Shown one piece after another: positions 1 to 18,129 of a DNA stretch of 64,000 nucleotides. Position numbers and translations under genes: made by a program. The DNA is taken from assembly GCF_030704535.1 (NCBI RefSeq), contig NC_081813.1:1582501-1646500 (forward strand). The letters are read 5' to 3'. The stretch's first letter is position 1. Every line of letters starts with the position of its first letter. This stretch comes from Vitis vinifera (lineage: Eukaryota; Streptophyta; Magnoliopsida; Vitales; Vitaceae). Under the pieces are notes generated by a model that worked only from the letters and a program-made list of their open reading frames with translations, was not told the DNA's origin and searched no databases.

Positions 1-565
1 CAGCTGTTTCCCCCTTTTTAATTTAGTTTTGAATTTTATTTCGTGTAGTTTGATTTTCCCCCCCTTCTTTTTGGTGTTTGCTTTTGATTTCTTGCTTTGT
101 GGAAGCAAGGTAGGTTGAATTTAGGTGCGTGTCGGGTCGTGTTGTTGTTAATTAGGATATCTGTACACTTTATTGAAGATTTTTTCTCAGATTCGTGTGT
201 AAATTTCTATAAAATCCTCAAATCTTATGCCTGTGAAACTTTACAAATCTGGGTATGCAAGCTTTTTGAATGAAGATTTGGTAATTTCTGGTTGTGGGTA
301 AGAAGTCATGGGAATGTAGCGTGTGCAATGCATTAAAAGCTTAATTTCATTATTGGGTTTATTTTTTTTGCAGGCTTTTCTGAGCTGCAACTTATCAAAT
401 CTATGATGTGCTAAGTTAATTTTCTTCTGGGTTTGTCTAATTTGGTCTTAACTGAAGATTTTTCCCATACGGGTTTCCTTTAGCATTGGCAGTTGAGGGG
501 GGATTTGGTGGTTTTTTTTATGGTTTTATGTCACCTGTAATTAATTTGAGCTGAAACCCTAAGAG
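1..565 (+). other. 5' leader of the flippase gene with a probable leader intron
   Basis: Non-coding sequence before the flippase start codon. A donor-like AAG|GTAGG at 109-111 and an acceptor TTTTTTTTGCAG ending at 373 suggest a 5'-leader intron of about 264 bp (110-373). This is inference from splice consensus only. The transcription start probably lies before the window. Confidence 0.4.
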
Positions 566-3500
566 ATGACACGGGGTAGGATAAGGGCAAAGCTCAGGCA
601 AAGCCATCTTTATACATTCACATGTTTCCGACAAGGTACTGCCGATGCGGAGGCGCCGCATTCATTCGATGGGCCTGGATTCTCACGAATTGTGTATTGT
701 AACCAACCTCAAGTTCACAGCAAGAAGCCCTTGTATTATACCTCAAATAATATATCAACCACAAAATATAATATCATTACCTTTCTGCCCAAGGCTATCT
801 TTGAGCAGTTTCGAAGGGTAGCCAATTTGTACTTTCTTTTGGCTGCAATTTTGTCGCTCACACCAGTTGCGCCGTTCTCTGCTGTGAGCATGATTGCTCC
901 TCTGGCATTTGTTGTTGGGCTTAGTATGGCAAAGGAAGCCTTGGAAGATTGGCGTAGGTTTATTCAGGATATGAAAGTTAACACCCGGAAAGCTAGCATT
1001 CATAAAGGGAATGGTGTATTTGGTTTTAAGCCATGGCAGAGGATTCGTGTTGGGGATGTGGTGAAAGTGGAGAAAGATCAATTTTTTCCTGCAGATTTGC
1101 TTTTGTTGTCATCGAGTTATGATGATGGGATTTGCTATGTGGAGACCATGAACCTGGATGGCGAGACAAACTTGAAGGTAAAGAGGTCTTTGGAGGTTAC
1201 TTTGCCATTGGACGATGATGGGACTTTCAATGATTTCAGAGCAACGATAAAATGTGAAGATCCTAACCCGAGCCTCTACACCTTTGTTGGCAATTTTGAG
1301 TATGAGCGTCAGGTTTATCCTCTTGATCCTAGTCAGATCCTCCTCAGAGATTCAAAGCTTAGGAACACGGCTTTTGTGTATGGAGTGGTGATATTTACTG
1401 GTCATGATAGCAAAGTCATGCAGAATGCAACACAGTCCCCTTCAAAAAGGAGCAGAATAGAAAGAAAAATGGATCAAATCATTTACATTCTTTTCACCCT
1501 CCTTGTGGTGATCTCATTGATCAGCTCTATTGGATTTGCTGTAAAGACAAAGTACCAAATGCCCGACTGGTGGTACTTACAGCCCAATAATACCACAAAC
1601 CTTTATAATCCCAAGAAGCCAGCATTGTCAGGAATTTTCCATCTTGTCACTGCTCTTATACTTTATGGGTATTTAATACCCATCTCACTCTATGTTTCAA
1701 TTGAAGTTGTGAAGGTCCTGCAAGCAACATTCATTAACCAGGACATACACATGTATGATGAGGAAACTGGGAATACTGCCCAAGCACGGACATCAAATTT
1801 GAATGAGGAGCTAGGCCAGGTTGACACAATCCTTTCTGATAAAACTGGCACTCTGACATGCAATCAGATGGATTTTCTCAAGTGTTCGATTGCTGGTTCT
1901 GCATATGGTTCTGGTTCTAGTGAAGTTGAACTTGCTGCTGCAAAGCAGATGGCTATTGACCTTGAGGAGCAGGGAAATGAACTTTCCAATTTTCCCATGC
2001 ATAAAAACAGTACTGGTGATTCATGGAATAATGCAAGTGGTTTAGGAGCAACAGAAATTGAACTGGAGACTGTCGTGACTTCCAAAGATGAGAAGGAACA
2101 TAAACATGTGATCAAGGGGTTTAGCTTCGAGGACATCCGTCTCATGGGAGGAAATTGGTCAAAAGAGCCCAATGCAGATGTCATTGAATTATTTCTTCGG
2201 ATACTTGCAGTTTGTCATACTGCAATTCCTGAGCGAAATGAAGAGATTGGGGGCTTTAATTATGAAGCAGAGTCACCAGATGAAGGAAGTTTTCTTGTTG
2301 CAGCTCGAGAATTTGGTTTTGAGTTTTGTAAAAGAACGCACACAAGTGTACATGTTCGTGAAAGATATGTTTCTTCTGGACAACCAGTCGAAAGGTGAGG
2401 ATATGAATTATTTTTGTTATTTTCCCTTGAATTCCCAGTGTCTTGGCATCTTAGTTGTCTCTTGAAAAATTCTCAGGGAATACCAAATTCTCAATCTGTT
2501 GGAGTTCACTAGCAAAAGAAAGCGAATGTCTGTGATTGTGCGGGATGAGGATGGGCAGATTTTTCTCCTTTGCAAGGGTGCAGACAGGTTTTGTCTCACA
2601 ATCCATTCTTATTTATTTTGTTTCTGTGTCTTTCTCTGTATCTCAGTGTTTATGAGGGCAAATAATCTACTATAACCTCTACAATTTGATGGTTTTAGCA
2701 GTCAGGATATTTCATAGCCTAGACATAGAGCATTTAAACTTTATAAATCTTGGTTGGATCTTCTTATCTTTTTTGTTTACACCTGCTTTAATCTATGTGA
2801 ATGCGTTTTTATTCTGTTTTTTTTTTGTTAGCTCCATTATTCCTTTGCTTGGATTGTGCAGCATCATCTTTGATCGTTTGGCAAAGAATGGAAGGATGTA
2901 TGAGGAAGCTACTACTAGGCATCTGAATGAATATGGAGAATCTGGGTTGCGAACATTGGCGCTTGCTTACAAAAAGCTTGAAGAGTCTGAGTATTCTGCT
3001 TGGAATAGTGAATTTATGAAAGCAAAAACTTCTATCGGGCCTGATAGAGATGCAATGCTTGAAAGGGTATCAGATGCGATGGAAAGGGAGTTGATCCTTG
3101 TTGGTGCAACAGCTGTAGAGGACAAATTGCAAAAAGGGGTATGTGTTATTGTTTCTTCTTCACTGTATTGAAGATGTTGTCTTTGGCATCCCCTTCAACT
3201 TAGTCTCTTTTTCTTTTCTCTCCAGGTGCCTCAGTGCATAGATAAACTGGCACAAGCAGGTCTCAAGCTCTGGGTTCTAACAGGGGATAAGATGGAAACT
3301 GCTATCAACATAGGGTCTGTCTCTAACCAATTCAGTGGAAGGATTTTCTTAATGCACAGTTATTCTTATCTATGAGAATTAACTTCTCATTGCAAGAAGC
3401 TCCATCAAATCACCATAATGAAATCTTGTTTGTTTTGTGACGCAGATTTGCATGTAGTTTGCTTCGACAGGGCATGAAGCAGATCTGCATAACTGTGAAT

Positions 3501-5981
3501 CCAGATGTGCAAACCCAAGATGGCAAAGAGGTACTTGTTACTTTTAGAATCATGGGAAATTGACTCAGGTAACTGATTTCATTCATGGTAGAATTTGTTG
3601 TTGTTTACTACTGATCAGGCTGTCAAAGAGAACATTTTGATGCAAATTACCAATGCCTCTCAAATGATCAAGCTAGAAAAAGATCCGCATGCTGCTTTTG
3701 CGTTAATTATTGATGGGAAAACTCTAGAACACGCTCTAGCAGATGATATGAAGCATCAATTCCTGGGGCTAGCAGTTGACTGTGCATCTGTCATATGCTG
3801 TCGAGTATCTCCTAAGCAAAAGGCATTGGTATGATTATTTTTGTTTTTCCTATCATTTTTTTTTTTTACTTTCTCTTCAAAATTGTTCTTTGCTCATTAG
3901 TTTTTCAAGTTTGTGACATTTATAAATGTGTTTGTCTTTGGCTTTGGCTTTGGCTTCATTGTTTACCTTTTTTTGCACCAGGTAACGAGATTAGTAAAAG
4001 AAGGAACTGGAAAAACAACTTTAGCAATTGGTGATGGAGCGAATGACGTTGGAATGATTCAAGAAGCTGACATTGGTGTTGGCATCAGTGGGGTGGAAGG
4101 TATGCAGGTGGGTAGCATATCTAAGAGGCTCTTTTTGCATGCATTACCTAGAAAAGCACCAGCATATTTTTCTACAATTTAGTTTCGTTTGAACACTTCG
4201 GATTCCTTTGATATGTAAGTCCATTATTGAAGACACCCAAAATTCTAGGGGAAAGAATGAATGTTGGGTTGGACAGCTGGACAGTGACCATGTGTCAACC
4301 ATGCTTGGCATCTATCCAGACTTTAGTCAGGAATATCATGTCTCAGCACCCTATTGTCTTTAGTTCTTTCATCTGTGGATTTGAAAAGAATATATAGTGA
4401 ATTCTGCTCCAGCTAAGTTACTAGCTTTACAATTGTTTTCTATGCCTTGACTTGACCTCAGGTTTCAGGGGAATATTTTATCAAACCTTATTTCTTCTGG
4501 CCTGACAGAAAAGTCATCTCTAGAGAATTTTATGGGAACTGGCAGTGTTGATTTGCATTTTTTTTTCCTTTCCCACCACTTGTCTCCACTGCAAAGCAGA
4601 ACTAGTCTCACTGTCACCTGGTAGATTCGGTCCAATTGTGCAGACCCCTTCATGTCTAGATACAGAAGTCTTTAGCACTTTATGATCGATGTTCATCCCT
4701 GTCAGGTTTTGGGGGGTTTAGGAAAGAGCATATCATTTTTCTCTTCAGAAGCATGTATGAACCCTAGATGTTATGGCCAGACTTAAAAACTTTCAACGTT
4801 ATGCAGGCTGTGATGGCTAGTGACTTCTCGATAGCTCAGTTCCGCTTTTTGGAGAGACTTCTGGTTGTCCATGGCCATTGGTGTTACAAGAGGATTGCTC
4901 AGATGGTAATAACCAAGGAGTGCTGTTTTGATGTTTAATTTTCATGCTTTTGATGCAATTTTGTGCTCGCATGCACAATTCACATCTACTTCACCCTCAC
5001 TTTATGTGCAATGCTCTGTATGCAGATATGCTATTTCTTCTACAAAAATATAGCTTTTGGCCTCACTCTCTTCTACTTTGAGGCATTCACAGGATTTTCT
5101 GGGCAATCAGTCTATGACGATTGGTACATGCTACTATTCAATGTTATCCTTACCTCATTGCCTGTCATTTCTCTAGGGGTTTTTGAACAAGACGTTTCTT
5201 CTGAAGTTTGTTTACAGGTGAGAGTCCACCATTGATGCCTTCACTTGGAATTTCATCCTCTTACATCAACCTTTGTCACAATTTTCACACTTGCAATTCC
5301 TTTTTGCAGTTTCCAGCACTGTATCAACAAGGACCCAGAAACTTGTTCTTCGACTGGTATAGGATATTTGGGTGGATGGGAAATGGTCTCTACACCTCCC
5401 TCATCATTTTCTTCCTCAACATTATCATCTTCTATGACCAGGCCTTCCGCTCTGCTGGCCAAACTGCTGATATGTCTGCAGTAGGCACCACAATGTTCAC
5501 TTGTATCATATGCGCTGTCAACTGTCAGATTGCCCTCACAATGAGCCACTTCACATGGATCCAACATCTCTTTGTCTGGGGCAGCATCACCACTTGGTAC
5601 ATCTTTCTCCTACTCTATGGCATGACATCTCCATTATTTTCTGGGACTGCGTACCAAATCCTCGTAGAAGCTCTTGCACCTGCACCAATGTACTGGTGTG
5701 CCACTCTCTTAGTAATAGTCACCTGCAATCTCCCTTACCTAGTCCACATATCCTTCCAAAGATCTTTCAACCCCATGGATCACCATATCATCCAAGAGAT
5801 CAAGTACTACAGGAAAGACGTCGAGGATCAATACATGTGGACTAGGGAGCGGTCTAAAGCCAGACAGGAGACCAAGATCGGATTCTCAGCAAGAGTCGAC
5901 GCAAAGATCAGGCAGTTGAGGGGGAAGCTGCAAAAGAAGCATTCACCCACAGCCACAAATGTTCAGACACCCTTGTCATAG
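566..5981 (+). CDS. ALA: P4-type ATPase, phospholipid flippase (ALA4-7-like)
   Basis: Membrane pump that moves phospholipids from the outer to the cytosolic leaflet; known members act with an ALIS/CDC50 beta-subunit. Exons: 566-2394, 2477-2587, 2862-3138, 3226-3314, 3446-3530, 3619-3828, 3982-4107, 4807-4905, 5026-5217, 5310-5981. These sum to 3690 nt (1229 aa) with all phases consistent, the usual length for plant ALA proteins. Visible motifs: actuator DGET (198-201), membrane segment 4 PISL (about 372-375, typical of P4 pumps), phosphorylation site DKTGT with Asp425, nucleotide-binding KGAD, and hinge GDGAND (Asp885, Asp889). Hydrophobic segments lie near 80-125, 300-390 and throughout the last 300 residues. 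The C-terminal stretch [17 protein letters not shown], as I remember the family, favours the ALA4-7 clade over ALA8-12. All key residues are present, so it looks functional. Confidence 0.95.
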
Positions 5982-6240
5982 CATATTGTTCATGATTCTT
6001 CCTTTTTTTTTTTAATATTTTGCTAGGGTTTGAGGCCTTCTGCAGTTTTTGTTCTCCATTTTTTTTTTCTTCACTCTGTGGCCCTTTTGTGATTCATTTC
6101 CTAGTATATTTTTTTTCCTTCTGTGTAGTGGGGTTTGTTGTAGTCCCCCATTCATTACACTAGGCTTTTGAAGCTGATGTATGTACAATATTTATAAGAA
6201 GCTTTGATGAGAGTTACAGCTTGTGAAAAATCATCAATAT
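5982..6240 (+). other. 3' untranslated region of the flippase gene
   Basis: T-rich sequence after the stop, with AATATT/AATATCA-like near-upstream elements around 6185-6245. The exact poly(A) site cannot be read from sequence. Confidence 0.4.
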
Positions 6241-7390
6241 CATGATATTACCTACATTTCTCTATACTCTTGGCCATCTTAATCTTCTTGTGTATATCAA
6301 AAGAACTTCAACCATGAGCTTTTAGGTCCCAGACATCTTAATTCTTTGCTTTAAAATGTTTTATTCTCTACTTGTCAATTTTTCTGAAAGGTTTATTTGT
6401 TATTTCTTCTTCAGTAACTCTCTATGCGTTTCATAGGAAAAGAAAAAAAGTTTGTCTAATTTGTCAAAAAGCCAAGGTTCTTCTTATAAAGCTCGACCAC
6501 GATGGAGATGTTCGCCTTTGAAATGAAGACGGTCATAAAAGTTTTTATTTTTTATTTTTTATTAATAGTTATAGATTGTTTTGAAAAGTAAAATTATGTT
6601 TGAAAATTCAAATATGAAAAACAGTTTTCTCGGCCGTAGAATATAAAAATTTTCAAAATAATTCTTCATGTTTAATTGAAAACACCTCAAATCTAAAGAC
6701 CGGTATATTTTTAAAACAAAATTTTAAAAAACTATTTTTATCAAAAGTTTTACAAACAAGTTTCTATTCTAAAGAAGAAAAAATAAAACAGTTGTCATGT
6801 AGAAATGCTTGGTAACTATTTTAGAAAACAGTTTCAAAAAATAATTTTTGAAAGTTATTTTTTAATGTTTTGTAAAACAAAAGTCTGTTTAAGAATTTAA
6901 AATACTTTTAACTTGTTTTTAATATTTTAAAATATTTTTTTTTAAATGTTTATATATAGTATTTCTTTTTTAATTATTCTATATTTTTGTATAATCATTT
7001 TTTAAAACAACTTTAAAAAAACAATTGAAAATAACTAAAGAGAAGTTATTGGGGAACATTCATGTTTTATGTTTTTAAGAACAAAAAATAGAAAATAGTT
7101 TTTTAGTCGGTATTTCCCTTCTCGACTATTTGTTTTGTACAATAAAAAGCCGTCCTAAACTATTAGATTATAAATATGATTTTAGAACATGTATTAATAA
7201 AACCGAATATATATTTATATTCATATTTATATTTATTTATTTATTTTATTTATAGGAAAAAGAATAATTTTAAAGGGTTTTTCTCATTAATTTGTTTCTA
7301 GAATGTTAATAAAAAAACCCAATTGTTTAATCGGAAAAAAAAAATTGAACCATTCCAAGTTTAACAATTTTGGGGAATAGAAGGTAGAGT
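6241..7390. repeat. AT-rich intergenic DNA with degenerate MITE-like repeats
   Basis: No gene seen. About 6560-7100 is built of runs such as TTTTGAAAACAGTTT and its complement. The same style recurs at 19110-19330, 61571-61947 and 63490-63760. This suggests old copies of a dispersed small transposon family whose ends cannot be fixed here. Confidence 0.4.
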
Positions 7391-7974
7391 CGTAGAGATG
7401 TGGGTTGGACTTGACTTGAAGAAGCCCAAGCCAGAAACCCAGGTCCAAATCAAAAACCCTGGAACGCGTCGTTTTGAATCGAAACGATATCGTTTTATTA
7501 TAAACGTTGCCGTTTTAACGGGGAAAAAAGAACGCATATTTTCAACATACAAAAGTCCGCTTCGATTGGATCAAAGCGCGAGGGACTGGCGATATCATGA
7601 TGCCTCCTCTTTCTCCTCCTCCCCCATTTTCTCTCTCTTTCTCGAATTTTCTCTCTCATTTTCTCGAGAGAGAAAATCTGAAAACCCTAGCCTCCTTCCC
7701 TCTCTATTCTCTCTGATCTTCCTCAAACTTTCCTTTTTTTTCTCCTGCTTACGCCTTTTCTTCCTCTCTTTGTGTCCGTACGGACACCGCGAGTCGTACG
7801 TAGTGGCTGTTCTGTTGCTTGATTACGCGGAATTTTGTTCGGCGTTGGTTTCTGATCATCGGAGCCGGCGAGGTGGTGGACGATTGCTGATTTTGTTTTG
7901 TTTTGGAATTCGTAGCTAGGGTTTGGTTTGGTTTGGTTTGGTTTTGGGCTCGTTTTTTATTTGGAAATTTGACG
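7391..7974 (+). promoter_or_regulatory. Promoter and CT-rich 5' leader of the CK1 gene
   Basis: A perfect 14-bp palindrome AAACGATATCGTTT (7482-7495) sits among further CGTTTT/AACG words. It is followed by a long CT-rich leader (about 7605-7760), common in plant 5' leaders, then four GGTTT-type repeats (about 7918-7945) just before the ATG. Open frames here have no recognisable protein character. Confidence 0.4.
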
Positions 7975-13971
<5,997 letters not shown>

Positions 13972-14200
13972 TGGCTGACTCTCGATCCCCCCAATCTCTC
14001 ATTGTAAATCTTGAAAACAGTATGCTTCATCACGCACTTGGAGTGGAATTTCTTGTTTCTGTGTATTGTATTTGAGGAAAGCAGCAGAGGCTAAAATCTA
14101 TAAGGTTCGTCGGGTTGGGAATTTTCACTCTTTTTTAAGCGTCTACAGCAGAATAAAGACACCAGACCACCAACAGGAGAGCAGATGATCCCCAACCGAA
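13972..14200 (+). other. 3' untranslated region of the CK1 gene
   Basis: Sequence after the stop codon with no further coding signal. The end of the transcript is uncertain; a donor-like CTAG|GTAAGG at about 14207-14215 could mark a spliced 3' leader, which is weak inference. Confidence 0.35.
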
Positions 14201-14955
14201 ATCCAACTAGGTAAGGCTTTTGTGCAAATGGCAACACAAGTTTGAGTTTGTGTTAGCATGCCTTTCAGTTTCTGCTTACCTTTTTCTTGATTTACTTTTC
14301 TCTCGCTATGTTCATGGTTTCTTTTGACATCATAAGCTATGTTTGTGGTTACAGACCATATTAAAATCCTGTAAAACTGTAACTAGGCCATTTTATTGAT
14401 TTTTCTGTCTGCCACGTCGGTATGCGTTCTGAAGTACTTTCACATATGAAACATCATTAAACCTCAACAACAAATTGGTTTTTTTTTTTTTTTTGTTGGT
14501 AATTATTTCATCTAGGTGTTCACTGTCTTTTTATTAAATGAAATGAGATACTTGTAATTATTTAAGCATCGCATTGTACTTCCTGTTCGTTTTAAAATTT
14601 AAAGTCTTTTTTAGGGTAGAAAGAAATTTGGGGTCTAAAGTTTGTATGCAAGGTAGGCTTTATAGCTTCGTGCCTTGTGGTATTTAATGGTAGGGTAGGA
14701 GAGAGGATAGTATATGTAGAAATTTTTTGAATAAGATAGTTGTGAAGAGCAATTTTCAGGATTAAATTTTTTGCATCCACTCTATGGTTTGCTTGGGAAG
14801 GATCTTCATGAAGATGAATGGAGAGATGATCACAAGAAGAGAATGATGTTGGGAAGCTACATATTAAATGGTAATTTTTACCTTAATTTACATTTTTCTA
14901 TGTATGGAGATAATTTTAAGAAGGGAAAAAGGGATGGTGTATATAGATTGTCTTA
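14201..14955. other. Intergenic DNA without recognised gene
   Basis: AT-rich with T-runs. A 61-residue open frame at 14771-14956 has no recognisable domain. Nothing else supportable seen. Confidence 0.4.
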
Positions 14956-14959
14956 GAGA

Positions 14960-15615
14960 TTAGCTTGGAGCTTATTTGAGAGCACGAGCAACACAAGGCA
15001 ACCTGACTCATGTTATAGGGTCTCACGACTCATGCACGTAGTAGCCTTACCTTATATGCAACTCATGCACTGGGTTGCCCGTACACGACCTTTTCTCGAG
15101 GACTAGGCCAAATCTATCTGTCTGAGCGATCCCGCACTTTGGTGTGCGCAAGCCCTAACGGTGCCTTGCACGTGTTCATGGAGAGGCCCGATGTGCCTTG
15201 GGTCCAGCCATGTCAAGTCATAACCAAGTGAGACTACAACCCCCCTAAAGAGGAATCCGAGTCACTTCCAATCTGTCGACCTCTCTTATTGTCTTAAGCC
15301 TGTATGAGTGTGCCACGCTCATGCTCATGAGTCATGCAGCGTGAGTTGGTTATGTTGTGTTGTCCTCCATTGAGTACGGCCTGGCTACACGTGCCACTCA
15401 ACCTCTTTCCCAATCCCCTCGAGACTAAGTCAAAGCCATACGGCCCATACTACAACATGCCTTGCGCCATGTGGGCGTAAGGTGTCACCACACATGTCCA
15501 TGTCATGCCCTCCGAGGGCTAATGTGATAACAGTATGCTCGTATACCCGCCCCGCCTCCACAGGTTGATTGATGGCGGATGAAAGGATGACAGTGGCTTC
15601 GAAATTACTTGTCCA
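14960..15615. repeat. GC-richer non-coding island, probable transposable element remnant
   Basis: About 650 bp of clearly higher G+C than its surroundings, with abrupt edges into AT-rich DNA and no open frame. The composition and many short CATG/CCTTG words resemble untranslated parts or a solo LTR of a plant LTR element, but I see no TG...CA ends, primer site or target duplication. Family unknown. Confidence 0.35.
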
Positions 15616-17700
15616 ACATAAATATTAACTTAAATGAAATGAGACAAGTAAAATTTTGATTTAATTAGGAATTTAGGATGAGATGATTGGAAATTTGTAT
15701 TAAAAAATAAAATTAGAAAAAATAAAAAAATAAAAAAATAGACAAACCAATGCAGCAACATAATGATCAGATGAGCACATTTGAAGGCTAAGAGAGAAGC
15801 CAGGAGAAAAAATGTGACAGTTGTGAGAAGCAAATGATATTAAGAACACTTGTTGATTCGACAATAAAAAAAAGCAAAAAAAAAAAAAAAATTATTTTGA
15901 TGATGTGGCATTGATTCTAGTTGCATTATTTATAAAAGTAATTCATTTATATATGACAAAGATTACAGCTGGATTAAGGGCACCCCAAATTTATTTAATT
16001 AAGAAGAAAAAAATTAATAAAAAAGAAATGGATAGTGATGTCAACACGGATGAGTCACCATAACTGTACGGTTTGAAAGTGCGTATAAGAGTTAATGGTG
16101 GTCATGAAAATAAAATTAAAACGTATGATAGAAGAAAGTTTAAGAGCTAGTGAGAAAAAGATATGTCTTATGTGTGAGATAAAAGCACTTTTGGCTTTGC
16201 ATGAAAAGCACTTTTTTAGCATGGAACCATGTGATCAAATACACTGTAAAGCACTTTATTTGTGGGAAAAAAAAAAATGCTTTTAGACCGTCCCAAAAAC
16301 TACACAAACCCTACAAGCAATTTATCGTAGAATGAGGATGTCAGGGATCAAAAAATAAATTTTTAGTTTTATTTATTAATTAAAAAAATGTTATAAAAGT
16401 AAATTATAAAAGTTTACTAATATTATAAAGACCGACACTAATATTATAAACGTTTCATTAAATTTATAATAAATTTAAAAAATATATTAGAAGTAATGTT
16501 TTCTTGATTTATTTCATGATTAACTCTTTAAAAATAATAATAAATAAATAAAAGACACCTATCTAATAAAATTACCCAATTAGTACCAAAGTTCTTAAGT
16601 CTTGTTTGGCGCGTCAAATGGAGGTTTTCTTAACCATAATAACATAGGTTTATAGAAAAAAAAAAATATAAAGAAGACCATGGAATGTGACAAACGTATT
16701 TTCATTTAACTAAATTTGTATAAAAATATAATTACCGGCATTGATGACTTTGCATTATTCCAAATAAAACTTTCTTAAGCTTTAAGAAAAGTCTTAATGG
16801 ACTTATGATGTTTTAATTCGGCTTTTTTTAAAAAGAAAATTAATTCTTAATTTTAAATATTTATCAAAAGATTGAAAAAATTTAACTTTTTACCTTAAAT
16901 TTGACATTTGAATATATATTTTACACCAATTTCCAAGCAAATTTATGATAAAACTCATCTCTTTCTGTTCATAGCGTCTTTATGGCCATTTGGGATTTGT
17001 AGAAGGAGAGTGAAAATGACCTGTTTGGTTGCCAAGAAAGTTGGAATGCTATGTTGGAGGCCTGATGTATAAGATAGAAACTAGTAGTGATCTCTCCATA
17101 ATTACTTTGTTGATGAAAAGTCTTGAGCTAAAAGCAGAAGCATGATTCCTTACTGACGCTATTGGATCTTGGAAAGGGTGAATGATAGAAAAAGAAAATG
17201 CTAGAAAATGCTCAAGAGGAGGTTATTTTGAAGCACTTTTCCAACAATTTTCCCCAGAACTAAATCAAATACAATAAGATTATACCCAGAATGGGGATTT
17301 GAAGTTTGGACCCAAGCTTACAAGATCAAATTCCCACAAAACAGTGATTCATTAGCCCCATGAAATTCTAATAATCCTCAGATCATACTCAAATTTCCAT
17401 GGCCAAAAACATCCAAATCAAGCTCAAAAACCTGAACCAATCAGCGAATTCCCATATACCCATATGGGCACATTAGAATTGATCACACTGGAGTATGAAT
17501 TCAAGCACAAATAGACATGGATCCAGTTTCATAAAAATTACTTTCTTAGAACCCAAACAGGAACAGGACAGTTTACAATGATAATTTATGGAAAGAACAT
17601 AAGAAGTGTAGGACATTGATTATATGGGAATTTGCAGCAGAGGAGAGGTTCACATCATCCATCACATATTGAATGAAACACACACAAACAACAAAAAAAA
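15616..17700. other. AT-rich intergenic DNA
   Basis: No gene seen. It holds poly(A/T) runs (about 15710-15740, 15865-15890) and several short AT-rich palindromic stretches around 16380-16560. Towards 17200-17700 composition becomes more even, probably the 3' untranslated region of the minus-strand DUF3511 gene. Confidence 0.4.
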
Positions 17701-17725
17701 AAAAAAACAGAGTGATACCCAGTAA

Positions 17726-18079
17726 TCACCACCACCCATAGACCACTTGGGTGTAAGTGTCCTTGATCCACCTGAAGCTCTTTCTGAAAGAGCCCTTCAT
17801 TTTTCCCTCAACAGCATAAACCTTATAGCTAGCAACCCTCTTCTTCCTCTGCAGCTCAGGGTCATTGAAACTCCAGCTTTTGGAAGAGGGCCCAAAGCTG
17901 CTTTTCCCCTTCTTGATCTTCACCTCCTTCCCCATCTGGGTGGGTGGCTGTGAAGAAGAAGCATAAGAGACACTATAACTCCTCAGATCATGCATGCCAG
18001 AGGGAGCTGGCCTCCCTCCATAGTAGCTCTCAATCTGCATCCTCCCTTCTCTGCATGACTTGGATCTGTAGTCCTCCAT
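17726..18079 (-). CDS. DUF3511 small basic plant protein
   Basis: Single-exon gene for a 117-aa protein of unknown function. The C-terminal half is the DUF3511 signature: KSWSFNDPELQRKKRVASYK followed by KGSFRKSFRWIKD and ending YTQVVYGWW. The N-terminal MEDYRSKSCREGRMQIESYY is the family's usual start, so I chose that ATG. Seven extra codons from an in-frame ATG at 18100 are possible but unlikely. The middle is Ser/Pro-rich with a Lys cluster (KEVKIKKGK). No signal peptide or membrane segment is seen. The TATATA-containing stretch just before the ATG and a TCTATATTC word at about 18160 are possible promoter elements. Function is not known for the family; the neighbouring genes do not suggest one. 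Confidence 0.88.
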   Translation of the reverse strand: MEDYRSKSCREGRMQIESYYGGRPAPSGMHDLRSYSVSYASSSQPPTQMGKEVKIKKGKSSFGPSSKSWSFNDPELQRKKRVASYKVYAVEGKMKGSFRKSFRWIKDTYTQVVYGWW

Positions 18080-18129
18080 TGATATATAGGTATTCCCCAC
18101 AGAGATGAGAAGACCAAAGACTTGGGGAG

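Noticed and set aside
5253-5845. Alternative frames in the last flippase exon
   Set aside because: Overlap the clear P4-ATPase C-terminal coding sequence.
7398-7919. 173-codon open frame before the CK1 start
   Set aside because: CT-rich leader and promoter sequence; low-complexity product with no domain.
7903-7974. Upstream in-frame ATG for the CK1 kinase
   Set aside because: The extra residues are Trp/Phe/Val-rich translations of a GGTTT repeat; the family starts at MEPRVGNKF.
14771-14956. 61-codon open frame beside the GC-richer island
   Set aside because: No recognisable domain and no supporting splice or promoter signals.
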